NCBI GenBank assembly: GCA_937934305.1
Contig: CALHAG010000005.1
Span: 1-56,424, forward strand
Source of the DNA: Candidatus Caldarchaeum subterraneum
Lineage (GTDB): Archaea; Thermoproteota; Nitrososphaeria_A; Caldarchaeales; Caldarchaeaceae
Length of the DNA: 56,424 nucleotides
Direction of reading: 5' to 3'
A program made the position numbers and the translations under genes. This document shows positions 18,394 through 27,556 of the stretch, one piece after another (the stretch's first letter is position 1; every line of letters begins with the position of its first letter). Under the pieces are notes generated by a model. The model made no database searches and was not told the DNA's origin. It saw only the letters and a program-made list of their open reading frames with translations.

Positions 18394-19341
18394 TTGCTCC
18401 GGTTGTTGAAGCACGTCATCTCGGCTAAGCAGTTTGACCTCGATACACTTGCTGAATTGTTCTCGACTGCCAAGGCTTTGAAGAAGAGGTTATCGGAGCA
18501 GAAGGTTGTGAAGCTTGCTGTTGACAGGATTTTGATGACCGTGTTTCTGGAGCCGAGCACGAGGACGCGGCTGAGCTTTGTCTACGCCATGAAGAGGCTT
18601 GGAGGAGAGGTTGTTGACTTCGGACCCGAGGAAGTGACAAGCAGGGCTAAGGGCGAGACCTTCGAGGACACTATGCGGATGCTCGACGGATACGCCCCCG
18701 ATGTGATTGTTCTCAGAAGCCGTGAAGTCGGGGCCGCTGAGAAAGCATCGAAAATCGTCAGATGCAACGTCATCAACGCAGGCGATGGCTGGAACGAGCA
18801 TCCTACACAAGCGCTCCTTGACGTCTACACTATTTGGGAGCAGTTGGGCAGAGTCGATGGACTTAGGATAGCTATTATGGGTGACCTGAGATATGGTAGA
18901 ACACCCAGCAGCCTCTCCTACCTTCTCGCAAAATATCGAGACATAACCTTCCACTACGTCGCTCCGCCTCAGCTGCAAATCCGCGAAGAGGTTCTAAAGG
19001 AAGTTTCACATCACACTGTTCATCAGCATAGCAGGCTCGAGGAGATAAGGGATGAGGTTGACGTGCTTTATGTGACGAGGCTTCAGAAAGAGCGGCTCGG
19101 CGACGAGAACCTGTATCAGCAGCTGAGGGGAAGCTACGTAGTCACCGTCGACCTATTGAAGAAGCTGAAGAAAATTCCGTTAATAATGCATCCCCTGCCG
19201 CGTGTCGATGAACTCCCAGCCGAGGTGGATGCTCTGCCTCAGGCCAAGTATTTCCAGCAGGCTGAGAACGGCGTATACGTCCGCGCCGCCCTTCTAACAA
19301 AATTGCTCAACCTCGACATCTCAAGCCTACAAAGCAGCTAA
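18394..19341 (+). CDS. pyrB: Aspartate carbamoyltransferase catalytic chain
   Basis: The enzyme makes carbamoyl-aspartate in pyrimidine synthesis. Diagnostic motifs are FLEPSTRTRLSF (carbamoyl-phosphate site), GDGWNEHPTQALLDVYT, MGDLRYGRTPSSLSY and MHPLPRVDEL. At about 310 residues it is normal length. No ATG is available: TTGs at 18394, 18403 and 18406 compete, and AGTTAAATAAC at 18375-18385 favours leaderless initiation at 18403 or 18406. The regulatory chain pyrI is not adjacent. The 3' end overlaps the convergent membrane gene by 4 nt. Confidence 0.95.
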   Translation: MLRLLKHVISAKQFDLDTLAELFSTAKALKKRLSEQKVVKLAVDRILMTVFLEPSTRTRLSFVYAMKRLGGEVVDFGPEEVTSRAKGETFEDTMRMLDGYAPDVIVLRSREVGAAEKASKIVRCNVINAGDGWNEHPTQALLDVYTIWEQLGRVDGLRIAIMGDLRYGRTPSSLSYLLAKYRDITFHYVAPPQLQIREEVLKEVSHHTVHQHSRLEEIRDEVDVLYVTRLQKERLGDENLYQQLRGSYVVTVDLLKKLKKIPLIMHPLPRVDELPAEVDALPQAKYFQQAENGVYVRAALLTKLLNLDISSLQSS

Positions 19342-20627
19342 ACCCTCACACTTTTAGCGAACATCCACAACCCATGAACAGCCGAAGCAACCACTGCAGC
19401 TGCGGGAAGAAAAGCCAGCATCGCGAGAGGGTCGGTGGATATCCTGACCATTTGAAGAACAGCTGCCGCGGCGAAGTTGAGGCCGAGGACGAGTAAAAGT
19501 CCGGAGTATAATTTTCTCCTCCAACCGCCGTCTGTGAGCAGTGTTGAGATTGTTATGATGTTTACTGCTCCGAGTCCTGTGACTAAGGAGGGTAGAGGGG
19601 CTGTCGAGGGTGCGGCCGCGAGGGCGAGGACGATGGATAACATGGGAAGCAGCTGGTGTGGAGCTTTTCCCCTCAACACCTGTACACCGTGGGCTGTTTT
19701 GACAGCTTCGCCGACAACTCCGACAGCTGCCACAAGAGCGGTTAACTGCAAAACCCTTCGAATCAGGGCCGCGGAAGCATCCACTGTGGGGAGACCGGTT
19801 AAAGGTATTAGAAGATTAGCCAAACCTGTGTGGAAAACGGTGCTATAGAATGCGAGTCCAGCGGCCGCCGAAGACATGATAGCGTCGCCGAACCTGCCTC
19901 CGTTTCCGTTTAGGGTTGGGGAAAGGGCTGCGAACGCTGCTGGGATGATTAGCAGAGTTTCGGTGCTGAGTTCCATGTTTATGGATGGCTGTGTCTCTGA
20001 CAGAGGTGAGAGAAAAAGTCCGAGGACGATGAAGAGAAGAACTGCGGCTGCTACGGCTGTGAAGGCCTGGGGAAACATGGAAGCTGTTTTGACACCTGCA
20101 GAAGCTGTTGCCAGAAGAAAAATAGCCAACGCAATTGAGGTTACTTCAGCTGGAAGAGAATAAGTTGTCACAAGGGGCAGTAGACCAAGAACGGCTGATG
20201 CTGAGACAGCCTGGGCAAACGCCGGCCCCATCCTCTCATAGAAGAAGATGTGAAAAACGAGAGCCATCGCGAAGACAACAAGTATGGGAAACTCGAGCCC
20301 CCCTGCGTTAAGGGTCCTTACGACTAATGTGAGCAACAATGTTGCCGAGGCCATTTGTGGGATGAGGTGTTTCTGGAGACGGAGTCCCAGCCGTGTCAAC
20401 CAAGGTGTGAGCAAAGCTGTTGTGAGAAAAAGTCCCGCAACCGCTGCGAGGGTGGAGAAACTGGTGAAAAAATAGGATGCGAAAACGAGGTAAAGGTAGA
20501 GCATCGAGTAACTTCCCTCCAGACCCGGCCTACGCCGGCCGATCAGAAGAAAACCTAGCGCAGCCGCCGCGGCGAGAAATGAGAAAACAAGCAGCGGCAA
20601 CAACCCATAAAACATCAAAAGCCTCAT
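19338..20627 (-). CDS. Large polytopic membrane protein of unknown function
   Basis: The 429-residue protein is almost entirely hydrophobic, with roughly twelve to fourteen helices, few charged residues, and short cytoplasmic loops such as LIGRRRPGLEG (about 27-37). I see no transporter signature, haem ligands or catalytic motif. It converges on pyrB with a 4-nt overlap and lies 22 bp downstream of the porB stop in the opposite gene order, so it may be the first gene of its own transcript. A distant transporter or a complex I antenna-like protein are guesses that I cannot support. Confidence 0.7.
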   Translation of the reverse strand: MRLLMFYGLLPLLVFSFLAAAAALGFLLIGRRRPGLEGSYSMLYLYLVFASYFFTSFSTLAAVAGLFLTTALLTPWLTRLGLRLQKHLIPQMASATLLLTLVVRTLNAGGLEFPILVVFAMALVFHIFFYERMGPAFAQAVSASAVLGLLPLVTTYSLPAEVTSIALAIFLLATASAGVKTASMFPQAFTAVAAAVLLFIVLGLFLSPLSETQPSINMELSTETLLIIPAAFAALSPTLNGNGGRFGDAIMSSAAAGLAFYSTVFHTGLANLLIPLTGLPTVDASAALIRRVLQLTALVAAVGVVGEAVKTAHGVQVLRGKAPHQLLPMLSIVLALAAAPSTAPLPSLVTGLGAVNIITISTLLTDGGWRRKLYSGLLLVLGLNFAAAAVLQMVRISTDPLAMLAFLPAAAVVASAVHGLWMFAKSVRV

Positions 20628-20649
20628 GTAATAAACTGCATTGGACGGT

Positions 20650-21624
20650 CTAAGGCGGAGCTATGGTCACGGGTTTTGCAACAGTTATCCTGAAGCCCTC
20701 GTTCTTAGCGGCTTCGAGCCAATAGTTGTTGACTTGTTCCTGTATGCTGGCTATCGCCGTCTCCTGTTTCCTCGGCGTGAAGAGATGTCTAAACCTGTTT
20801 TGATGCCTGAGATATTCTTCTACAGGTTTCAGAACTGTGGGAATGTATGTGTGGCGGACTTTTCCATAGACGGATTCCTTCAGAGGCCATATTCCGCACT
20901 CCACCGCAAGCCTCGAGATTCTAACCGAGAGCGACGGGTCAAACCCCCAGCCTGTTGGGCAGGATGAAAACGCTATGAAGAGCTTAGGGCCTTTGAACTG
21001 TGAGGCCGTCTCGATTTTTCTCAGCATGTCCACCATGTGTGAGGGAGCTACTGTGGCTATGTAGGGGGGCTTGTGGCTTCTCCAAATCTCGAACAGGTCT
21101 TTCTTTACACCTGTATAGCCTGTTGGATTTCTCTCGGTGGGGGGCGTTGTTGCCGTGGCCGAGCCATAGGGTGTTGCCCCGCTTTTCTGAAAACCTGTGT
21201 TGCCATATGCCTCGTTGTCGTAGACGAGGTAGTAGAAGTCGAGGCCTCTCTCTATCGCGCCTGACGTAGACTGCAGGCCGATGTCATAGGCCGCTCCGTC
21301 GCCCGTAACCACAACCACTTTAAGGTCCTCAAAACTGTTTACCCGTCCTTTCTCCATCAAAATGTCTAATGCATCCCGTATCCCCTGAGCACCGGCGGGA
21401 GCAGAGGCGAAAGCCGTGTACATCCAGCTCGACTTATTGGGGGTGTAAGGATAAACCTGTAAAAGGGTTAGGCAGCCAGCCGCGTTGACGAAGACGACGT
21501 TGGGCCCAAGAACCTTGTGAAAAGCGCGGAGCACAAGCATCGCACCGCATCCAGCGCACATCGTAGAACCGGGAGAGAGATACTCTTCAACCGGAAAATC
21601 TCTCAACGTCTTGTACCGCGTCAA
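20650..21624 (-). CDS. porB: 2-oxoacid (pyruvate):ferredoxin oxidoreductase beta subunit
   Basis: The 324-residue thiamine-diphosphate subunit shows the GDGAAYDIGLQ...N TPP/Mg site (GDGAAYDIG then YDNEAYGNTGFQ) and cluster cysteines CAGC near residue 21 and SSCPTGWGF near 218. YGNTGFQKSGATPYGS is the pyruvate-type POR pattern. It overlaps porA by 4 nt (ATGA) and is the last gene of the GD-A-B operon. It cleaves pyruvate to acetyl-CoA and CO2 with ferredoxin reduction. Confidence 0.94.
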   Translation of the reverse strand: MTRYKTLRDFPVEEYLSPGSTMCAGCGAMLVLRAFHKVLGPNVVFVNAAGCLTLLQVYPYTPNKSSWMYTAFASAPAGAQGIRDALDILMEKGRVNSFEDLKVVVVTGDGAAYDIGLQSTSGAIERGLDFYYLVYDNEAYGNTGFQKSGATPYGSATATTPPTERNPTGYTGVKKDLFEIWRSHKPPYIATVAPSHMVDMLRKIETASQFKGPKLFIAFSSCPTGWGFDPSLSVRISRLAVECGIWPLKESVYGKVRHTYIPTVLKPVEEYLRHQNRFRHLFTPRKQETAIASIQEQVNNYWLEAAKNEGFRITVAKPVTIAPP

Positions 21625-22838
21625 GTTTCTTCACCCGTGTATCCTGCTAGGCGGAGAGCTGTCTGGACATGCGCTAGCTCGTCCGCCCTGAAGAGGAAAA
21701 CAGGTTTGCCTGGCTGTGTTTTCTCCGGATGCATCAACATGTGGAAAACATGCTCGAACTCCTCAACCGTTGTATATTTTCCACCTACACCGCCTATCGC
21801 TGAGAGAAGGGTCTCGGGCCTGTTTTTGACATGGTATAGGGCGGCGGCAACCTCGTTGTAGATTACGCCTCCTAGACCGGGGGAGATGTTCTGGTCGAAC
21901 ACTGCGACCGCTTTTCTGCCTCGCAGTTTTTCCATGATGTCGCTGGAGGGGAAGGGCCTCAGCATCACGAGTTTAACCAGACCAGCGGGAACACCTTTCT
22001 CCCGAAGCCTCACAACAGCTTTTCTCGCAATGCTTGTGAACGAGTTTGTCACAACCAATACATATTCGGCGTCGTCGAGGAGAAAACCCTCAACAGGGCT
22101 GTGAAACCTGCCCGTCACCTCCCTAAACCCTGCCGCAGCCTCTTTGAAAACATCACCTGCCCTGAGCAGTGATTCATGGATGTTGTGTTTAAAGTATGCG
22201 TATATGTGTCCGCCTAATACTGCTGCACCCTTGACGACAGGCCTACCCGCTCGGAAGGGATGCGGAGGATTGTATGGTGGTAAAAATTCCTCGACATCGG
22301 TTTTCGACGGTATGTAAACAGGCTCGCGTGTGAAGCTTAGGTAGAACCCATCCATGTTGACTATCACGGGCAGCATCACTCTATGGTCCTCTGCGACACG
22401 GTAGGCGATTAGAATTAGGTCGAGAACCTCTTGACACTTCTCCGCATGCAGCTGGATGAAGCCGCTGTCACGTGCGGCGAGAACATCGTTGTGGTCAGGC
22501 TCTAATGTGATGGGGGCGGCCACGGCTCTCGACACATTCACCAGCACAAGAGGAGCACGCCATCCCGCAATGTTGTAGAGCATCTCGAAGCCATAGAGAA
22601 GACCTTGGCTCGAGGTGGCTGTGAAGACTCTCGCTCCAGAAAGAGAAGCCGTGCCCGCTGCCGTGAGCATGCTATGCTCGGATTCGAGTTGAACAAGCTT
22701 CGCCTTCATCAACCCTTGGCTTATCCAGCTGGCGAGCGTCTCGATTATCTCGGTCTGAGGCGTGATCGGATAGGCGGGGATGTAGTCGACATCGGCTATA
22801 CGTGCGGCCCAAGCCGCGGCCACGTTTCCCGTCAACAT
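21621..22838 (-). CDS. porA: Pyruvate:ferredoxin oxidoreductase alpha subunit
   Basis: The 405-residue subunit begins MLTGNVAAAWAARIADVDYI and continues with PAYPITPQTEI, the classical POR alpha N terminus; later segments include ESEHSMLTAAGTASLSGARV and TATSSQGLLYGFEMLYN. I chose the ATG at 22838, 7 bp past the gamma-delta stop, because upstream codons would read through the end of that gene and do not resemble the family. It binds pyruvate and TPP at the interface with the beta subunit. Confidence 0.94.
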   Translation of the reverse strand: MLTGNVAAAWAARIADVDYIPAYPITPQTEIIETLASWISQGLMKAKLVQLESEHSMLTAAGTASLSGARVFTATSSQGLLYGFEMLYNIAGWRAPLVLVNVSRAVAAPITLEPDHNDVLAARDSGFIQLHAEKCQEVLDLILIAYRVAEDHRVMLPVIVNMDGFYLSFTREPVYIPSKTDVEEFLPPYNPPHPFRAGRPVVKGAAVLGGHIYAYFKHNIHESLLRAGDVFKEAAAGFREVTGRFHSPVEGFLLDDAEYVLVVTNSFTSIARKAVVRLREKGVPAGLVKLVMLRPFPSSDIMEKLRGRKAVAVFDQNISPGLGGVIYNEVAAALYHVKNRPETLLSAIGGVGGKYTTVEEFEHVFHMLMHPEKTQPGKPVFLFRADELAHVQTALRLAGYTGEET

Positions 22839-22845
22839 ATCGACT

Positions 22846-23730
22846 TCACGCAAAAATCTCCACCTCCCTAACAGAGGAAATGGCGCGGATGGGGCACTCG
22901 ACAACACAGATGAGACAGCCCTTGCAGTGCTCATAGTCTATGACAGGCTTATTCTCCGCATCGAGGCTTATGGCCGAGTCGGGACAATAGATGAAACACA
23001 CCTTACAGCCCGTGCACTTGCCATAGTCGACCACGGGTCTGAAAACTCTCCAGTTCCCAGTGGCCCTGTGCACTGCGTTGCCCGCAGCGAAAACATCACT
23101 GTAGACAACTCTGCCGGATGCGGGGTCAACCAGCTCTACGGCTCCTACACGTTCTTCATCGACTTTGATGGAGTATCGCGGAGTGTTGTCATAGGTCTCG
23201 GACATTAGCATAAGGTTCTTCTCGAGCAATTCGTCACGCACACCCAGCTCAGATAGTTCCTCGCGAACAGCCTCCTCAACATGTTGTTTTCTCAACCCGC
23301 AGAGCTTAGCGGCAGCTGCCGCCGCTGAAACGCTCACGATGGGTTTTCCGATTATTCGCAACGCTGGGTCTGTGAAGTTTATTCTCATAAACACATGCCC
23401 CGCTTGGTCCTCGGAGAAAATGGGGCCGCGGGCTGAGTTTATCAACGCCACACCGCCTCGCGGAAGGTCTTCCAACGGCCTCGCCTGTGCATCGGCCAGG
23501 AGTGTCTCATCCATCACCACCACTATGTGGGGGTTGAAGATGTAGCCCCTCTCCATGATAGGTGAATGAGAAATCCTCGTAAACGCGGTCACAGGGGCTC
23601 CTCTTCTTTCAGCCCCATAAATCGGAAAATCTTGTGCAAAAAACCCGGCGGAAAACGCCGCACGTCCAAGAATGCGACTACTTGTCTTAACGCCTTGGCC
23701 ACCCCTCCCATGAAACCTAATTCTGAGCAT
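22846..23730 (-). CDS. porGD: Pyruvate:ferredoxin oxidoreductase fused gamma-delta subunit
   Basis: The 294-residue protein fuses a gamma domain (IRFHGRGGQGVKTSSRILG, residues about 4-180) to a delta-type 2[4Fe-4S] ferredoxin with CTGCKVCFIYC and CKGCLICVVEC near the C terminus. Gamma and delta are separate genes in many archaea, so the fusion is notable but known in related lineages. The ATG at 23730 is preferred; a TTG at 23748 would add six residues. A TATA-like ACAATATATTG at 23747-23757 sits about 26 nt upstream of that ATG. Confidence 0.92.
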   Translation of the reverse strand: MLRIRFHGRGGQGVKTSSRILGRAAFSAGFFAQDFPIYGAERRGAPVTAFTRISHSPIMERGYIFNPHIVVVMDETLLADAQARPLEDLPRGGVALINSARGPIFSEDQAGHVFMRINFTDPALRIIGKPIVSVSAAAAAAKLCGLRKQHVEEAVREELSELGVRDELLEKNLMLMSETYDNTPRYSIKVDEERVGAVELVDPASGRVVYSDVFAAGNAVHRATGNWRVFRPVVDYGKCTGCKVCFIYCPDSAISLDAENKPVIDYEHCKGCLICVVECPIRAISSVREVEIFA

Positions 23731-23792
23731 GGAGGGGCACCATAACAATATATTGTAGAGGTGGCTTATTATTGTTTTATGAATTTCTTTGG

Positions 23793-23800
23793 TATATAAG
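23793..23800 (+). promoter_or_regulatory. TATA box of the ADP-forming acetyl-CoA synthetase gene
   Basis: TATATAAG is centred 27 nt before the ATG at 23824, giving a leaderless message. It shares a 93-bp divergent intergenic region with the por operon promoter, which would allow joint control of pyruvate oxidation and acetyl-CoA conversion. Confidence 0.65.
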
Positions 23801-23823
23801 GGGCTGCTTCGCTATGTTAACGA

Positions 23824-25935
23824 ATGCTTGAGGCTTTTTTCAACCCCCTCTCAATAGCCGTGGTCGGAGTTTCGGGCGACCCTCATAAGCTGGGCCGCGC
23901 CATATACGACCGACTGCGCCAAAACAAGCTCTCCGGCGTTTTGAAGTCCCGTCTTTACGCGGTCAGCTCCTCGATAACCGAAATTTATGGAGAGAGGGTT
24001 TACCGCCGAGTCTCGGAGATTAACGATGATGTAGAGCTTGTTGTGGTCGCCGTCCCAGCTCCAGCTGTTCCAGATGTTGTGGCTGACGCGGCTGGTCACG
24101 GGGCCCGGGCTGTTGTCGTGATTAGCGGCGGCTTCTCCGAGGCCGGCAATAGAGACTTGGAGAAGAGGCTCCGGCAAGTGGTGGTGGAGACGGGGATAAG
24201 GCTTCTGGGCCCCAACACAATAGGCGTCATCGACCCCTACACAGGTGTTGACACATCATTCACCCGCGAGACCAAACCCTTCGCAGACGGTACGTGGGGG
24301 CGGGCGATCATATTTCCCCGAAAAGGTAACGTTGCAATCATTTCTCAGAGTGGGGCCTTGGCCTACCACAGCATAGACCTGTTGGGCGGCAGGGGGGTCG
24401 GGCTCAGGGCAGCGGCATGCGTCGGCAACCAAGTAGACGTAAACATAACCATGCTGGCGGATTATTTCGCGGACGACACGTTAACCAGCGTTATAGTGTT
24501 GTATGTGGAGGGCATTGCGGACGGCAGAGGTTTGCTCAACGCCGTGTTGAAGGCTAGACACCGTGGTAAACAGGTTGTGGTGCTTAAGGCTGGGCGGACA
24601 GCGGTGGGGGGAAGGGCTGCCTACACTCACACCGCCAGCATGGTCGGCGAATGGGATGTTTTCACCGGCTGCCTCAGACAAGCAGGAGCCATGGTTGTAA
24701 ACGGCGTGGAGCAGATGGTTGACGTCGCCCATCTAGCCAGCCTCCAAAAACCTCCACGAAACAAGAAAACCCTCATTCTCACAAACGCGGGCGGCTTCTC
24801 AGTGCTTGCAGCCGAACACATCAACATGAACGGGCTGGAGACACCTCCGCTATCTCAACATACAGTGGAGAAGCTTCTGCATCTCAGGGAATCTGGAGGT
24901 ATTCCGGCGGTTACAGTTCCAGCCAATCCGCTGGACCTAAGCGGCAGCGCAACACCGGAAGCCTTTGAAAAAGCCTACAACGCCGTCGCAGATGAGGATT
25001 TTGGAATTCATCTTTTGATGCCCTTTCACATACCTCCTCCCATGGATGAAAGCGTTGTGGAGAAACTTGTACGCATAGCAAATGGATGCGGGGCGACGGT
25101 TGCGGCTGTTGATACAGGATACTCGGATTGGGGACAACGGATAAGAAAGCTGCTCACGGAAAACGGTGTCCCAGCCTTTGAAAGCGTGGAGGCGGCGGCA
25201 CAGGCACTCTCCATCTACGCATCAGCCAAGACACCCAAACGCACCTCTTTCCCCGCATTCCAACAAGTCTCCGGAGAACCCGAGCCAATGGAGAGGAAAC
25301 GTCTTCTCAGTCTTCTAAGCAATTATGGTGTGGAGACTGCTGAGGAGAGGCTGGTCTACAACGCCGATGAGGCTCTCGCGGCCGCTGAGGAATTAGGCTT
25401 CCCTCTGGTTATGAAAATAGCTTCGCAGAAGATTTCACACAAGAGCGATTTGGGGGGCGTGGTTCTCGGTATCAGCACGCCGAAAATGGCCGCGGAAGTT
25501 TTTGAAAAGCTGATGAATTTGGCTCAGAAGCTTGGTGTGGCTGATGACGGTGTGGTGTTGCAGGAAAGCTGCATCGGGCTTGAGCTTTTGCTAAGCACTA
25601 AAACAGACCCGTCGATGGGGCCTGTGGTAACATTTGGCTTGGGAGGCGTTTACACAGAGCTTTGGCGAGACATCATCACATATGCGGCTCCCGTGACAGA
25701 GGAAGAGGCCATAAACATGCTTGACTCACTTCAACACGCCAGAATATTGAACGGTTTCAGAAACATACCACCCATCAACAGGCATGAAATCGCCAAACTC
25801 ATAGCACGCTTCTCAAACATAATACCTGAAAACCCGTCGATAAACCAGCTGGAGATAAACCCCCTAACCATCAGAGGTGAAAAAGTAAAGGCGGTTGACT
25901 GCAGAGGACTCGAGACAAAGCCAACCAACCTTTAA
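23824..25935 (+). CDS. ADP-forming acyl-CoA (acetyl-CoA) synthetase, fused alpha-beta
   Basis: The 703-residue protein joins an alpha part (CoA-binding fold, IAVVGVSGDPHKLGRAI at the N terminus, SQSGALAYHSID, and the phospho-His loop AAYTHTASMVGEWDVF near residue 265) to a C-terminal beta ATP-grasp part (GVETAEERLVYNADEALAAA then FPLVMKIASQKISHKSDLGG). It converts acetyl-CoA, ADP and phosphate to acetate, CoA and ATP, or works in reverse. Divergent pairing with the por operon favours acetyl-CoA as substrate. In Thaumarchaeota related enzymes activate 3-hydroxypropionate or 4-hydroxybutyrate, so substrate cannot be settled from sequence. Confidence 0.9.
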   Translation: MLEAFFNPLSIAVVGVSGDPHKLGRAIYDRLRQNKLSGVLKSRLYAVSSSITEIYGERVYRRVSEINDDVELVVVAVPAPAVPDVVADAAGHGARAVVVISGGFSEAGNRDLEKRLRQVVVETGIRLLGPNTIGVIDPYTGVDTSFTRETKPFADGTWGRAIIFPRKGNVAIISQSGALAYHSIDLLGGRGVGLRAAACVGNQVDVNITMLADYFADDTLTSVIVLYVEGIADGRGLLNAVLKARHRGKQVVVLKAGRTAVGGRAAYTHTASMVGEWDVFTGCLRQAGAMVVNGVEQMVDVAHLASLQKPPRNKKTLILTNAGGFSVLAAEHINMNGLETPPLSQHTVEKLLHLRESGGIPAVTVPANPLDLSGSATPEAFEKAYNAVADEDFGIHLLMPFHIPPPMDESVVEKLVRIANGCGATVAAVDTGYSDWGQRIRKLLTENGVPAFESVEAAAQALSIYASAKTPKRTSFPAFQQVSGEPEPMERKRLLSLLSNYGVETAEERLVYNADEALAAAEELGFPLVMKIASQKISHKSDLGGVVLGISTPKMAAEVFEKLMNLAQKLGVADDGVVLQESCIGLELLLSTKTDPSMGPVVTFGLGGVYTELWRDIITYAAPVTEEEAINMLDSLQHARILNGFRNIPPINRHEIAKLIARFSNIIPENPSINQLEINPLTIRGEKVKAVDCRGLETKPTNL

Positions 25936-25961
25936 AAACACGTAACCACAGCTTTCAACAA

Positions 25962-26037
25962 GGGGCCGTGGTCTAGCTTGGTCTAAGACTCCAGCCTGGG
26001 GCGCTGGCAATCCTGGGTTCAAATCCCAGCGGCCCCA
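25962..26037 (+). tRNA. tRNA-Pro (GGG)
   Basis: The cloverleaf is complete: acceptor GGGGCCG/CGGCCCC, D-stem GTCT/AGAC, anticodon arm CCAGC-CTGGGGC-GCTGG with anticodon GGG, and T-arm CTGGG-TTCAAAT-CCCAG. There is no intron and CCA is not encoded. Confidence 0.95.
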
Positions 26038-26107
26038 TCCAAAAGAAATTTTAAATACCATTAAAATTTGACGAATAGTAATGTATTTGTTGAATTGTTT
26101 GAGCTTT

Positions 26108-26113
26108 GGAGGT
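26108..26113 (+). promoter_or_regulatory. Ribosome-binding site deciding the start at 26122
   Basis: GGAGGT lies 8 nt before the ATG at 26122. An in-frame TTG at 26068 would give a longer protein, but the strong Shine-Dalgarno sequence favours the ATG. Confidence 0.6.
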
Positions 26114-26121
26114 TATGGTGT

Positions 26122-26679
26122 ATGGATGTAGTTGGTTTCCTCAGCCAGATTGAGCCGCCTCTTCCGCCGCCTTGGCTTGACCCCGCTGTTTTTCTGTCGA
26201 ACCTTTTCTGGGTCTTCTTGAGAACTTTTACCACGTTTGTCGTCGTCTTCATTCTCGGACTTGTCTCGCTCCGTGTCGTTGACTGGATAACTCCGGGTGT
26301 GAAGGAGCTTGAGCGAGTCAAGGGTCATCCGCTTGCGACGGCTCTTTTCGCCGCTGGCTTTTTCGTCTACCTCTCGTTCGGCTACATCGCCTCGATGGCC
26401 TCGCCTATTCCAGTGGGTCTCGAGACAGGAATAGTGTCTGGACCCAACCTCAGCCCCCTCGTCCTAATAGGCTACAAGCTCGTGACACTCCTTTTCGGAG
26501 TCCTCCTATCATACGTATTCGCGATAGTATATTATCGCATACTGGCTAAGGTTGAGCCTTTCGGCCTCGACTTGGACGATGTTGACAAGGAGCCGCTCGC
26601 AGTAGGTGTTTACCTTTTCGGCTACCTCGTCTTCCTAGGAGCGGTCGTCTACGTTGCTTTGATGCTTCCCGCGGCGTAG
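26122..26679 (+). CDS. Four-TM membrane protein with an internal repeat
   Basis: The 185-residue protein has four hydrophobic segments (about residues 27-52, 70-93, 108-133, 152-178). The second and fourth resemble one another (HPLATALFAAGFFVYLSFGY and EPLAVGVYLFGYLVFLGAVV), suggesting duplication of a two-helix unit. This resembles the DUF350 layout, which I offer only as a possibility. It is the first gene of a four-gene envelope cluster, 4 bp before the PrsW-like gene. Function is unknown. Confidence 0.75.
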   Translation: MDVVGFLSQIEPPLPPPWLDPAVFLSNLFWVFLRTFTTFVVVFILGLVSLRVVDWITPGVKELERVKGHPLATALFAAGFFVYLSFGYIASMASPIPVGLETGIVSGPNLSPLVLIGYKLVTLLFGVLLSYVFAIVYYRILAKVEPFGLDLDDVDKEPLAVGVYLFGYLVFLGAVVYVALMLPAA

Positions 26680-26683
26680 GGAA

Positions 26684-27556
26684 ATGTCTTTCCGAGAAAG
26701 CATCTCAACTTTTTTCAAGCGTCCATCACCCATTGTAGCACCAACTCAGGAGATATACGCGGCCGGCGTCGTCACTCCACGGTTTTCCCGTCTAGTTCTT
26801 GCTTTGGCTGCTGTTATGGTTTTGATGGGGTTGGTAGCTGTTTTAGTAGAGGGCCTTTTCACATTGGCCGCCTCTCTAGCTTTTTCTCTACTGCCTGTGG
26901 CACTACTTCTTGTGTGGGCTTTGAAGACCGACCGGTATGAGCCTGAGCCCAAGTCTCTTGTTTTGATGGTGATTGGCTTGGGAGGAGCTTTAGCCGCATT
27001 CTTTACAGCCATCTCCTTGCCAGGTGGATTGCTGGGATACGTCGTCAAAGTGGCCTTGGTCGAGATAGTGTTCTTCCTAGCTCTCTATGGCTTAGACGCA
27101 AATAGATTCACTGGTAGAGAGTTTAACGACCATATGGATGGCGCTGTTTATGGGCTTGCGCTTGGCGCAGGATACATCGCTTACGCAAACTTTCTAACAG
27201 TTCAAGCAGGTGGATATGTTACTTCTCTTGCTGCGACAGTCTTCGCGCTGGAGAGGTTTTTCACAATGGTTTTTCCGGGGCTGACAGGCTGGTGGATAGG
27301 ATATGTGAAGGCAAAATATGTCTCGGTCGGGTTTAGGCCCCTCTTTATCGGCTTCCTTCCCGTGCTCTTGCTACGGCTTGTTTATGAGGGTGTTTTGACA
27401 GGTTTCGCTGGACTAGTGCTACCTCTGAGGCTTGCCGCAACCACTTTGGTTGGACTAGTCTTCCTCGCTATCCTAGTAAGGCGTATTCGCTGGGCTCTGG
27501 AGGATGAGAAGATTTGGGGCTATGCTTCTGGCCTCGCACCGGTGGAGAAAAAATGA
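26684..27556 (+). CDS. PrsW-like membrane protein, catalytic motif apparently degenerate
   Basis: The 290-residue protein has about eight helices. KTDRYEPEPKSLVLMVIG and, further on, FNDHMDGAVYGLALGAGYIA correspond to the DRYEPEP and DGxVYGxxxGxG regions of PrsW-family (M82) intramembrane proteases. The glutamate pair plus Lys (EExxK) expected in the preceding helix reads VALVEIVFFLAL here, with one Glu and no Lys, and the later EN pair reads AN. It may therefore be a non-proteolytic relative. It is coupled to the gene on each side (4-bp gap before, ATGA overlap after). Confidence 0.7.
   Translation: MSFRESISTFFKRPSPIVAPTQEIYAAGVVTPRFSRLVLALAAVMVLMGLVAVLVEGLFTLAASLAFSLLPVALLLVWALKTDRYEPEPKSLVLMVIGLGGALAAFFTAISLPGGLLGYVVKVALVEIVFFLALYGLDANRFTGREFNDHMDGAVYGLALGAGYIAYANFLTVQAGGYVTSLAATVFALERFFTMVFPGLTGWWIGYVKAKYVSVGFRPLFIGFLPVLLLRLVYEGVLTGFAGLVLPLRLAATTLVGLVFLAILVRRIRWALEDEKIWGYASGLAPVEKK

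Noticed and set aside
22838-22934. Longer porA start overlapping porGD
   Set aside because: The added N-terminal residues are the other-frame reading of the ferredoxin domain, and family similarity begins at MLTGNVAAAW.
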